From GCA-003244245 sp963823755 (GTDB taxonomy: Bacteria > Actinomycetota > Actinomycetes > Mycobacteriales > Pseudonocardiaceae), in assembly GCA_963823755.1 (NCBI GenBank), contig CAWGMP010000006.1, positions 1 through 64,000 on the forward strand: a stretch of DNA of 64,000 nt, in the 5' to 3' direction. This document shows positions 1 through 7,856 of this stretch, piece after piece. Below the pieces are notes generated by a model, which had not been told where the DNA came from, ran no database searches, and saw only the letters and a program-made list of their open reading frames with translations. Numbering within the stretch: position 1 is the stretch's first letter; each line of letters starts with the position of its first letter. The position numbers and the translations under genes were made by a program.

Positions 1-526
1 GGCTCCGCCCCACCCGCACCTTCAGCCGGCGTCGCGCCTATCCCCTCGATCTCCCTGGCTGGGAGCGGAAAAAAGAGGGGAACGGTCACGGATGGTTCCC
101 ACGTTCACTGTTGCCCGGTTGACGGGTTAGGCACCCGGCTCTACCCCTGCGGTCTTCACCATGGCTACGCCGTAGACTTTCACCATGGTCTCCCAGCCCA
201 GGCTTCGCAGACCCTGCCAGAAGTTCCCCACCCGCCATCACGAATGGGTGCGCACCGCACACCAGCCCAGATCCACCGGGTTTCGAGCTGGCACGTGTTC
301 AAGAGGCGTAACAACACCGGTTTCTCGCGTATACCTTCCCGTCTCGCTCACCACGCCCGGCCCATCCGGCAGTCCTGAACCGACGCGACTTCGTCGAGGC
401 TGCTCCCACCCTCCCCGGCGACCCCCGGATCAGGCTGCCTCCAGCTTCACCTCGCCGCTACGACGACGAAGAAATGGACGGTCTCTCACCTCCATCCGGA
501 AACAACAACAGCGCCTCGTGGCGCAC
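1..526 (-). mobile_element. Group II intron, 5' part, runs off the left edge
   Basis: On the minus strand the intron begins at base 526 with GTGCGCCACGAGGCGCTG, fitting the GUGYG 5' consensus of group II introns, and reads leftwards out of the window. It aligns along its visible length with the intron starting at 60940: both carry a GGCAGCCTGATCCGGG block, a GTGAACGTGGGAACC block and a GGGGCGGAG block in the same order. This covers ribozyme domains I-III. The domain IV reverse transcriptase would lie beyond base 1. The 5' exon is a transposase gene cut inside its catalytic region. Whether the intron is complete cannot be judged. Confidence 0.72.
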
Positions 527-648
527 ACGAAGAACACGTACAGTCGACGGAGGAAGATCGTGTCGAGGTGGAAGAAGTCGCAGGCGAGCAGCCCGTCGGC
601 CTGAGCGTGCAGGAAGGTCCGCCACGAGGTGTCGCTTCCCCGGGATAC
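527..648 (-). pseudogene. rve-type transposase fragment (5' exon of the left intron)
   Basis: About 38 codons of an integrase-core transposase survive, reading through WRTFLHAQADGLLACDFF to RLYVFFV. The first catalytic Asp of the DDE core lies in the ACDFF motif. The frame stops abruptly at 526, where a group II intron 5' end begins. On the other side it abuts a TGTAG repeat end at 655. Both halves of the gene are missing, so it is a remnant. Confidence 0.7.
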
Positions 649-654
649 CGGGCC

Positions 655-810
655 TGTAGAGCGCCAAAAGTCCGTCACATGCCCTGGCCTGGACATTCAT
701 GTCAGACGTTGACCAGCCATGAAGATCAAAACGACACACTCAAGCCCAACCGCCAATGACGTGAAGATATTCAGCCAAATAGCGCCCAAGACCAGTGAGA
801 ACGAGATTCC
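655..810 (+). repeat. Partial copy of the dispersed ~460-bp repeat
   Basis: Starts with TGTAGAGCGCCAAAAGTCCG and matches the first ~155 bases of the repeats at 3012, 5344 and 47907, including the segment GAAGATCAAAACGACACACTC. It is cut at 810 by the left end of the next IS. No coding frame is conserved. Confidence 0.75.
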
Positions 811-1979
811 TGTGGGTGCCCGATATTCGGCCACGGCGCTGACCTGGGGTGATGTCAGGCCGGTTCGGTTCGGCATGATCCGTGTCCGTGATGTTGCGAC
901 TGGTGTATCTGATCTTCTGTCAGCTCAGCGCCTGAATAGCGCTCCTCATGCGATCGGAGGAATCCAAGAACGCGGAGATCCTGGTGCTATGCCACCAGGT
1001 GAACGTCTTGCGTCGGCAAATCGCACGCCCTCGGCCGAGTTGGGCAGACCGCGCCCTCATCAGCGCGCTGGCCCGGCTACTGTCCAAGGCACGTCGCAGG
1101 GACCTGTTCATCACTCCCGGCACACCCTTGCGATGGCACACCAGCTTGATCACACGACGATGCACCGGCAAGCACCACAGGTACCGACGCCCACCCACCT
1201 CACCGTCACGGCACAAAATGATTGTGCGCATGGCGGCCGAGAACCCAGGCTGGGGCTACCGACGCATCGCCGGAGAACTCGCCGGCATGGGCCGTCAGGT
1301 CGGCGCCTCCACCGTCTGGGCAATTCTCCAACGCACCGGCATAGATCCGTCCCCGCGACGCTCGGGTCCCACCGGGACCAAATTTCTGCGCGGCCAAGCA
1401 CACCGAATTCTTGCCTGCGACTTCTTCCCTTGCGACACCGTGCTGCTCACCAGGCTGTCCTGCTTCGCGGTCGTCGAACACGCCACCCGCCAGATACGCA
1501 TCCTCGCCATCACCGCACATCCCACCGCAGACTGGGTCGCCCAGCAAGCCCGCAACCTGTTCATGGACCTTGACGACCTTGTTACGCAGGTCAGTTCTGA
1601 TTCGCGACCGGGATTCGACGTTCACCAGCACGTTCGACGCGATCTTCACCAGCGAGGGTATCCAGATCATCTAGACCCCGATCCGGTCACCCCAAGCAAA
1701 CGCGATCATGAAACGCTGGATAGGCGGTCTCCGTTGAGAACTCCTCGACCGAATGCTCATCCTCAACGCCCGACACCTACGCCAAGTCCTCGCCGAGTAC
1801 GAACACCACTTCAACACCCATCGCCCCCACCGCGCACTACATCAAGCAGCACCACTCAGACCACTCCCACCGCCCGTGTCACAGCCCGACCTGCACCTCC
1901 GACGTCATGACCGGCTCGGTGGGCTGATACACGAATATGGCCAGGTCGCATAACGTGGATGACCTATTCGGGACCCATG
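811..1979 (+). mobile_element. Degenerate IS, rve/IS3-IS481-like family with TGTRGG ends
   Basis: Left end TGTGGGTGCCCGATATTCGG at 811; right end around 1962-1979, whose reverse complement begins catGGGTCCCGAATAGG. The two form an imperfect terminal inverted repeat. Length is about 1.17 kb, like the 7857-9025 element of the same family. It carries one dead transposase gene. No clear target duplication is seen, because the left flank is itself a truncated repeat. Confidence 0.7.
891..1953 (+). pseudogene. Transposase pseudogene (rve/integrase core)
   Basis: Starts MLRLVYLIFCQ at 891 and ends LGGLIHEYGQVA at 1953, as in relatives in this window. Inactivating changes can be seen: TGA at 933 (codon 15), a frameshift near 1585-1600 at LVTQVS versus the expected region before RDRDS, TAG at about 1672 and TGA at about 1736. 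The N-terminal helical region, the HTH-like GWGYRRIAGEL region and the ACDFF catalytic motif remain recognisable. It cannot yield functional transposase. Confidence 0.85.
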
Positions 1980-2192
1980 ACGGGTTGTCTTCACCGAACT
2001 CGCCCTCGCCATCTGAGCTATGCACCGCCGCGCCCAACCTTGCCCACCACGCAACAACGCAACAGCGCCCAGCGATGTTCCTCACGTTCGATCCTGGCCT
2101 GCCCGAAATGATGCCCGAAGGGGCAGGGGTTGGCCTTGTGCGGCGACGAGAATGAACTGCGGTCGGCTTCCCACGCGGAAGGAGAGCGAAGG

Positions 2193-2996
2193 ATGCATGA
2201 GTTCAAGCAGCGTCGGGCAGCTCCAGGAGCGGGCGGTCGTTCCCCCGTCCGTCCCAGGGACGCGCTCAGGGGATCGCCCAACGTCGACACCATACTGAGG
2301 CTGCAACGACTAGCGGGAAACGCCGCAGTAGCACGGTTAGCCGCCAGTGGCGGGCCGCCGGTCGTGCAACGCGATCCTACGACACCCACGATCCCCGCAC
2401 CGATACCGATCTCCCCACCGACCGCAGCCTCGGTGCCGCGCCAGTTACCTATCACCCCCGCCCCGGCACAAGCCACCGACAACACCGATCAGGACCCGGA
2501 GGCGGTCGGCGCCGTCGGGGCAGGGATCACCGTCAACCCCGCCGGCAATCAACCAACCGACGTCCCGTTCACCGTCCTCGGCCAGATCGGCTTTCCCCGG
2601 TTGTATCTAATTCGTGACTTCCGGTATGACCGTCGACGACCGGATCACCCCAGTTTCTGGCAGCACGCCAGCTGGCTCGGAGAATTCACATACCAAATCA
2701 GCGGGGGCACCGACCAGCTCCACAACCCACACATTTTTCAGCAAATATCGATGAACCTGCTGAAACTGCACTTCAAAGAGTTCCTACTAGGCGGAGACCT
2801 GGACCTTGGGGCTCAGGTCGCGGCCACACTCGAGCATCCCCAGGGCGGCGTGACGGTGCCCTCAGCCGGGGGTGGCACCTTCGCGCAGGGCACCTGGGGC
2901 CACTGGGTCTTGCAGCTGGGCGCGAACGGCTCAGCCGGCCCGGGCGGCTTCAACGGAGTGACCTTTAACGGCGTTTTGATGTGGCAGACGAACTGA
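2193..2996 (+). CDS. Protein with LQRxAGNxAVxxL motif; possible eCIS-associated cargo
   Basis: A 267-aa protein. The start at 2193 is chosen because GGAAGGAGAGCGAAGG lies just before the ATG, although the frame stays open further upstream. Residues ~32-55 carry LRLQRLAGNAAVARL, followed by VVQRDPT. This short motif is common in actinobacterial proteins linked to extracellular contractile injection systems, often ahead of variable effector domains (family knowledge). Next comes a Pro/Thr-rich linker to about residue 115. A folded C-terminal domain follows, with a FRYDRRRPDHPSFWQHASWL region and a Gly-rich end. I do not recognise that domain. There is no signal peptide and no catalytic motif I can name. 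The gene is isolated between IS elements, so any partner genes lie elsewhere. Cargo identity is inference. Confidence 0.68.
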   Translation: MHEFKQRRAAPGAGGRSPVRPRDALRGSPNVDTILRLQRLAGNAAVARLAASGGPPVVQRDPTTPTIPAPIPISPPTAASVPRQLPITPAPAQATDNTDQDPEAVGAVGAGITVNPAGNQPTDVPFTVLGQIGFPRLYLIRDFRYDRRRPDHPSFWQHASWLGEFTYQISGGTDQLHNPHIFQQISMNLLKLHFKEFLLGGDLDLGAQVAATLEHPQGGVTVPSAGGGTFAQGTWGHWVLQLGANGSAGPGGFNGVTFNGVLMWQTN

Positions 2997-3011
2997 TCCC
3001 GGTAGCGAGCC

Positions 3012-3480
3012 TGTAGGGTGCCAAAAGTTCGTCACATGTCCTAACCTGGACATTCATGCCAGACGTTGACCAGCCATGAAGATCAAAACGACACACTCAA
3101 GCCCGACCGCCAGCGACATGACGGTGTTCCGCCAAAGAGTCCAAGGCCAATGAGGGCGAGATTCCCCCTCGTGATCACCAGCAGCGGCACCCCGCATCCC
3201 CACCAGCCGGAGCCAGAAGCTCACCCGAAAGCCCGGGTAAGGCCCAACCACCGCCCTCATGCCACTAGACTGGATTACCAGAGCTTGATCGCAGCGGCCC
3301 GGGTAGGGACTGCGACCCCTTGACCTGACGGTATGTTGCCACTTCTCCCCCAGTGCTGTTCCCGCAATTCCTTGACCAGGGGAAACGGAGAATCCCCTGC
3401 ATAAAGCGGGTCCGTTGACTCGGACTGACCGCAATTCAGGTCATCACGGGGATATTCCCCGCTCCCATTTCGCTCCTGCT
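3012..3480 (+). repeat. Dispersed ~460-bp repeat, copy 1
   Basis: Begins TGTAGGGTGCCAAAAGTTCG and ends near TTTCGCTCCTGCTC. It aligns over its length with copies at 5344 and 47907, and partly with 655. Shared internal landmarks include CAGAGCTTGATCGCAGCGGCCC and GACCCCTTGACCTGACG. Frames differ between copies because of indels, so it is probably non-coding. The TGTAGGG start resembles the IS ends of the window, so it may be a non-autonomous (MITE-like) derivative or a solo IS arm. Confidence 0.75.
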
Positions 3481-3544
3481 CCACCGCGCCGCAGGGCTGT
3501 GCTCTCAGGGTCGAACGGGCACATTTCTCGTGTAGGAGGAGCGT

Positions 3545-3729
3545 TGTGGGTACCGAAAACCTCATCCGTGTGCTGTGAGCTGCAACTTCCCGAGCCCACC
3601 GAGGATCGGTGGACAGGCTCACCCGAGGATCATCCGCTGTGCTCCTACGACTGTCCTACCTCGCCCTCACCAGCATGATCAGGTTTCTCCGGTTACCGGC
3701 GATGAGCAACACCGACAAAAACATCAAGT
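3545..3729 (+). pseudogene. Left end and first codons of an rve-type IS, truncated
   Basis: Left end TGTGGGTACCGAAAACCTC, then a frame encoding LLRLSYLALTSMIRFL and MSNTDKNIK, which is the N-terminus of the transposase better preserved at 5943-6467. It is lost after 3729, where unrelated sequence begins. Confidence 0.7.
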
Positions 3730-3768
3730 CTTCAGTAGGGTTCAGGGGACTGGAGTTAATGGACCGTC

Positions 3769-3790
3769 ATATGGACAAGGTTGTCCATAT
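3769..3790. promoter_or_regulatory. Perfect 22-bp palindrome, candidate regulator operator
   Basis: ATATGGACAA, GG, TTGTCCATAT forms a perfect inverted repeat with no unpaired arm positions. Its size and symmetry fit TetR-type operators. It lies ~210 bp upstream of the secreted hydrolase gene (4001), in a stretch (3730-4000) without other recognisable genes. The regulator is not in the window. The role is inferred from form only. Confidence 0.5.
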
Positions 3791-4000
3791 TGGGCAGATA
3801 GTTGCCAGTATGTCGTGAGATCAAAGGCATTCTTGGCTACCAGGATGGGGGCACCCGTCATCCTGGTCACCGGCGGCACCCGGCCGCGTGACGGTTGCCA
3901 CCTGATTATGCACTGTCTCCTTCGTGAACTCTCCGTAACCATCCGATTACCTAGCTCGTTGGCCCCAGGACGCTGGGGCGAGATATCACGAGATGGGTGG

Positions 4001-5074
4001 ATGATGTCGGGAAGACTGACCAAGAAAGTGCGCGCCGTGATGGCGGGCTTGCTCGCTGTGTTGGCCACGGCTGCACTGACGGCCGCAGGGCCGGCCACCG
4101 CGCAGGCGAGCCAGGGCCCCGTGGTCGAAGTCCCCGTGACATTCAGCGTCAAGAACACCAACCACACCCTCGTGGCCTGTCAGAGCGACGGGAAGGACTA
4201 CACGGTTCGGGGACACATCGTGGCCTCGCGCTCCGCCCTGGAGCACCCCACCGCAGTGACGCTGTACCTGCATGCGGTCACCTGGGGCGAGTACTACTTC
4301 AACTTCAAAGGCGTAGCGGACTACGACTTCGCCACCCAGCTCGCCGAACGCGGCCACACCTCGGTGATCGTCGACCGGCTCGGTTACGGAGCCAGCGACA
4401 GGCCGCCCGGCGAGGCCACCTGCTTCGGCTCGGAGGCCGACGTCGCCCACCAGATGGTCCAGGCCCTGCGCAACGGCAGCTACCACGCCGGATCGCACCC
4501 GCCGGTGAAGTTCAGCAAAGTCAACATCGGTGGATCCTCGGTCGGCGGGCTGACCTCGCATATCGAGGCCTACACCTTCAAAGACGTCGATGCCGTCATC
4601 AACATGTCCTGGGGCGACTTCGCCGCCACCCCATTCACCGTCCAGGAATTGGCCGACGTGCTGGGCCGCTGCGCGCAGAGCGGCGACCAGGGTGCTCCAA
4701 CGAACTACGCGGCGTTCTTCAAGAACTCGCGGGACAAGTTCTACTTCCACAGCGCCGCGCCCGACGTCCGGGCCGCGGTGCCGCCGTTGCACCCGGACCC
4801 GTGCGGCCAACTGCAGTCGATCCCGGCCGCGATCGCGGCCGATGTGGCGCTGCTCGGGACGATCGACGTGCCAGTTCAGGTGATCTTCGGAGACGCCGAT
4901 GCGGTGTTCGGCCCGCAACCCCTGGCCGCCAACCAGCAAGCCGCCCGCTACACCGGCAGCCCCAAAGTCACCACGACGATCATCCCGGCAGCCTCGCACT
5001 ACCCCTTGGTCGAGGCCAACCACCTCCAAGCAGTCAACGGCGTGGACCGGTTCCTGACCGAAAACGGCTCCTGA
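4001..5074 (+). CDS. Secreted alpha/beta hydrolase
   Basis: A 357-aa protein starting MMSGRLTKKVRAVMAG (ATG at 4001, or 4004; a GGGTGG stretch precedes). Residues ~1-35 form a Sec-type signal peptide with a basic start, a hydrophobic LLAVLATAALTAAG core and a likely cut after ATAQA. The mature part has the alpha/beta hydrolase layout: a nucleophile elbow GGSSVGG, an acid residue in the FGDADAVF segment and a late His in ASHYPLVE. A lid-like Cys-containing region is rich in DxxP. Substrate is unknown; lipase, esterase or haloperoxidase-like functions all fit the fold. The open frame extends upstream to 3575, but that part is IS debris. It stands alone, and the palindrome at 3769 may control it. 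Confidence 0.85.
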   Translation: MMSGRLTKKVRAVMAGLLAVLATAALTAAGPATAQASQGPVVEVPVTFSVKNTNHTLVACQSDGKDYTVRGHIVASRSALEHPTAVTLYLHAVTWGEYYFNFKGVADYDFATQLAERGHTSVIVDRLGYGASDRPPGEATCFGSEADVAHQMVQALRNGSYHAGSHPPVKFSKVNIGGSSVGGLTSHIEAYTFKDVDAVINMSWGDFAATPFTVQELADVLGRCAQSGDQGAPTNYAAFFKNSRDKFYFHSAAPDVRAAVPPLHPDPCGQLQSIPAAIAADVALLGTIDVPVQVIFGDADAVFGPQPLAANQQAARYTGSPKVTTTIIPAASHYPLVEANHLQAVNGVDRFLTENGS

Positions 5075-5343
5075 CCGGGACCACACACGGCTGATCCCCG
5101 CGTGGCCCCATCATCCGTCAGGGACCCACCCGCATCCGGATCCGGGAGGTGACGAATCCGTTTGCGGCCCACCGACAAGCTGGCTAACCACGGTGTGGCC
5201 CACCGAGGGGACCACACTGGTGACCTCGCGTTTATCTGGACATTTTGATGCTGCTGTCAGTGGCAGGTGCCTGTGATGTTGAGTTGGGTGTCCTCGCCGA
5301 GCTGGGTGAGGAGTTCATGGATGCGGGCGATGACGGCCTCGTG
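5075..5343. other. Intergenic debris
   Basis: No intact gene. On the minus strand 5262-5340 reads HEAVIARIHELLTQLGEDTQ and then stops, which looks like the tail of a lost gene I cannot assign. The region ends where repeat copy 2 starts. Confidence 0.4.
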
Positions 5344-5806
5344 TGTAGGGTGCCAAAAATCCGTCACATGTCCTGGACATTCAAGTCAGACGTTGACCAA
5401 CCGTGAACATCAAAACGACACACTCAAACCCGACCACCAGCAACGTGAAAGTGCCCAGCCAAAGAGCCCAAGGCCAGTAAGGGCGAAGTTCCCCTCGTGA
5501 TCACCAGCAGCGACACCCCGCATCCCCACCAGCCAGAACCGAAAGCTCACCCGAAAGCCCGAGTAAGACCCCACCACCCTCGTGCCAGTAGACTGGATTA
5601 TCAGAGCTTGATCGCAGCGGCCCGGAGCAGAGACCGCGACCCCTTGACCTGACGTGATACGGTCACTTGACCCCCAGGGTTATTCACACAATCTGCTGAC
5701 CTGCGGAAATAGAGAATCCCCTGCACATGACGGGTCCCTCGGCAGCAGTTGACAGCAGTTCGGGTAAGTCCCGGAACAGTCACGGCTCCTGTTTCGCTCC
5801 TGCTCC
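5344..5806 (+). repeat. Dispersed ~460-bp repeat, copy 2
   Basis: Begins TGTAGGGTGCCAAAAATCCG and follows copy 1 with small indels through GATCGCAGCGGCCCGGAGCAG to the GTTTCGCTCCTGCTCC end. A further ~135 bases (5807-5942) hold an open stretch reading GRVDELLLQIVTTVDRASRS, which I do not recognise. Confidence 0.75.
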
Positions 5807-5942
5807 TGGTAACGATGAACACCTCAAAGCATCCCCGCTGGCCGTGTTGACGAACTCCTGCTGCAGATCGTCACCACCGTCGACCGGGCCAGCCGTAGTG
5901 CCTGGCTGCACAGCCTGCAAGCCTCCTCAGGGCGCGTAGCGG

Positions 5943-6467
5943 TGTGGGTGCCGAAAACCTCATCCGTGGTCTGTGACCTGCACCTTCTCGGCCCCACCGA
6001 GGACCGCAGGACAGGGCAGGCGAGGATCGTCCGCCGTGCTCGTGCGACTGTCCTACCTCGCCCTCACCGGCATGGTCACGCTCCTGTGGTTACTGCCGAT
6101 GAGCAACACCGACAAAGACATCGAGATCCTGGTGCTGCGCCACCAACTCGCCGTCCTGCAGCGCCAAGTCGACAAACCCCGGCTCACCTCAGCGGACCGG
6201 GCGTTTCTCGCCGCCCTGCTCCCCATGATCCCCCGACCAACGCTGCGACGGCTCCACCTGATCGTCTCCCCCGACACCGTCCTGCGTGGGCACCGCGACC
6301 TTCTGCGTCGCCGCCACTCCAGGGTCTCTCGCCCCACACAACCCGGCCGACGTCCCACCATCCGCAGCATTCAAGCCCTCGTCCTGCGCCTGGCGCGCGA
6401 CAACCCCAGCTGGGGTTACCGCAGAATCCACGGTGAACTCGCCACCTTGGGAATCAAGGTCGCGCCC
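5943..6467 (+). pseudogene. rve-type IS, left end and N-terminal transposase part
   Basis: Left end TGTGGGTGCCGAAAACCTC at 5943. The frame reads VLVRLSYLALTGM, then MSNTDKDIEILVLRHQLAVL and RDNPSWGYRRIHGELA, about 160 codons covering the N-terminal and HTH-like region. Then it runs into another IS end at 6468. The catalytic DDE core is missing. Confidence 0.8.
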
Positions 6468-6735
6468 TGTAGGGCTCGGAAACACAATGCAGTATCCTGA
6501 CCTGCACTTCTGGTGTGCTGGTCGGTCACGGATGATCGTCGGATGCTGCTACTTGTCGATCTTGCACGGCTCGTGTGTTGTCTGTTCGGCTTGATAGCCG
6601 TGCTGGCGCGGCGAGATCTGAGCAAAGACGCCGAGCTGCTGGTGGTGCGGCACGAGAACGCCGTGTTGCGCCGACAGATCTCTCGGGTCCACTACACCCC
6701 CGCCGACCGGGCATGGCTGTCCGCCGCCAACTGTG
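6468..6735 (+). pseudogene. Second rve-type IS left end, truncated transposase
   Basis: TGTAGGGCTCGGAAACACAA starts at 6468, cutting the previous element. The frame from about 6513 reads RRDLSKDAELLVVRHENAVL and RQISRVHYTPADRAWLSA, then departs from the family at about 6735. The same subfamily is seen at 30285, 33591 and 55467. Confidence 0.78.
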
Positions 6736-6923
6736 CCGGTAGGTGCTAGTGTGATGATGGGTTGTGGTCATGTAGTTCCCCGTTTCGTTGCGAAGCGTCC
6801 GTGGAATGTGTGGCTATGGGCTTCGCGCTCCGGTCGGGGACTTGTTCCTCCTAGATGCGTAGTCCGCGCAACCGTGGGCTGGCACGGTGTCGGCCCAGGC
6901 ATCAGATTTCACAGGGAGAGCAC

Positions 6924-7127
6924 ATGGCACAGGGCGTCGTGAAGTGGTTCAACGCGGAGAAGGGGTTTGGCTTCGTCTCCGTCGACGGGGGTGGCCCCGA
7001 CGTGTTCGTCCACTTCTCCGCCATCCAGGGTGACGGATACCGCAGCCTGGACGAGAACCAGCGTGTGGAATTCGAGTCGAGCCAGGGTCCCAAGGGCCCG
7101 CAAGCCGACTCGATTCGCACCATCTGA
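6924..7127 (+). CDS. Cold-shock protein, CspA family
   Basis: A 67-aa protein, the usual length of single-domain cold-shock proteins. It shows both RNA-binding motifs: RNP1 KGFGFV (residues ~15-20) and RNP2 VFVHF (~31-35), and it begins MAQGVVKWFNAEKGFG. The family binds single-stranded RNA/DNA and acts as an RNA chaperone in the cytoplasm. ATG at 6924 is preceded by ACAGGGAGAG. The gene sits alone with a ~150-base upstream leader between IS debris, and a strong hairpin follows directly. Whether it is cold-induced cannot be read from the sequence. Confidence 0.95.
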   Translation: MAQGVVKWFNAEKGFGFVSVDGGGPDVFVHFSAIQGDGYRSLDENQRVEFESSQGPKGPQADSIRTI

Positions 7128-7130
7128 CAT

Positions 7131-7173
7131 CCAGCGCGGTCCCGCACCGGAGACCGGTGCGGGACCGCGCTGG
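7131..7173 (+). terminator. Perfect 20-bp hairpin after the cold-shock gene
   Basis: 7131-7150 and 7154-7173 are exact reverse complements separated by AGA, four bases after the csp stop codon. There is no T-run after it (TGGGGTA), so it is a terminator of the U-less type common in actinobacteria, or a processing hairpin. Confidence 0.8.
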
Positions 7174-7199
7174 TGGGGTAGGCGACGGTCACTCGGGTT

Positions 7200-7451
7200 G
7201 GGTGATCCGCCACGATGCCCGTCATGATCTACTCGCTGGTGTATCTGCTGGCGCACGACTGTTGGATCTGAGCTGGTGATACTTGTACTGCCAAAACTCG
7301 ATGCACGCATATAACCAGCGCCTTGGTGTACTAAGACTGCGGCGACTGGGCGCAGTCTTGAACCTGTTCAAATTGTCTCGGCCATCCTGTGGGGCTCGGA
7401 AATGCGATACAGCGTGTGGGTGCCGAATAGGTCGTCCATGTCATGCGACCT
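7200..7451. other. IS debris with closely spaced IS ends
   Basis: 7214-7290 resembles the start of the transposase seen at 49870 (MPVMIYSLVYLLAH, then a stop). IS-end sequences begin at 7388 (TGTGGGGCTCGG) and 7415 (TGTGGGTGCCGAATAGG), followed by another at 7452, all in the same orientation. No gene. Confidence 0.6.
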
Positions 7452-7615
7452 TGTGGGATTCCAGAAGTCGGCCTGTGCCGCTGACCTAGGTGATCGATAC
7501 GGCCCGGCCAGCGGGGAATGATCGTGCGCCGTGTCGTTATGTCTGCTCTCCCTGATCTTCCTCCGGCTGCTGAACCTGCTGTTGTTGCTCGCCCACTCGT
7601 CGGCATCCCAGGACA
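7452..7615 (+). pseudogene. Left end of an IS related to the intact 50085 element
   Basis: TGTGGGATTCCAGAAGTCGGCC matches the 22-bp end of the element at 50085-51271 with one difference. The N-terminal frame (LSLIFLRLLNLLLLLAHSSA) parallels that element's transposase and stops at about 7612, where oxidoreductase-like sequence follows. Confidence 0.75.
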
Positions 7616-7812
7616 ACTGTCACGATCCTCGGTACCGGCATCATCGGCTCAGCGCTGGCCCAACACGAATTCACCGTCTAGGCGTGGAACCGTTCGACCA
7701 ACCACAGACTCCATCCGCTCGCCGCCGCGGGAGTGCTCCAGGATGCTCGGAGAAGCCGTTCGCACCGGACAGGGCCGAGGACATCGCCGTCGCTGCCGAG
7801 CTGCTGTGAATG
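7616..7812 (+). pseudogene. Fragment of an NAD(P)-binding reductase (3-HIBADH / imine-reductase-like)
   Basis: One frame reads TVTILGTGIIGSALAQHEF, then a stop, AWNRSTN and LAAAGVLQDA. This is a GxGxxG Rossmann start followed by the WNR motif of the 3-hydroxyisobutyrate dehydrogenase/imine reductase family. In another frame the last bases read EDIAVAAELL before a stop, resembling the end of such proteins. The middle is missing. It is a captured fragment between two ISs. Confidence 0.55.
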
Positions 7813-7856
7813 CCGGACCGCTCTGAAGGGAGCCCGTCATGACCACCGCACCGACC

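Noticed and set aside
3054..3434. 126-codon minus-strand frame inside repeat copy 1
   Set aside because: Not kept in copies at 5344 and 47907, where indels break it; the repeat is more likely non-coding.
3986..5086. Long open frame on the minus strand opposite the hydrolase gene
   Set aside because: It mirrors the high third-position GC of the hydrolase gene; its product is Val/Gly/Arg-rich without motifs, while the plus frame has a signal peptide and catalytic triad.
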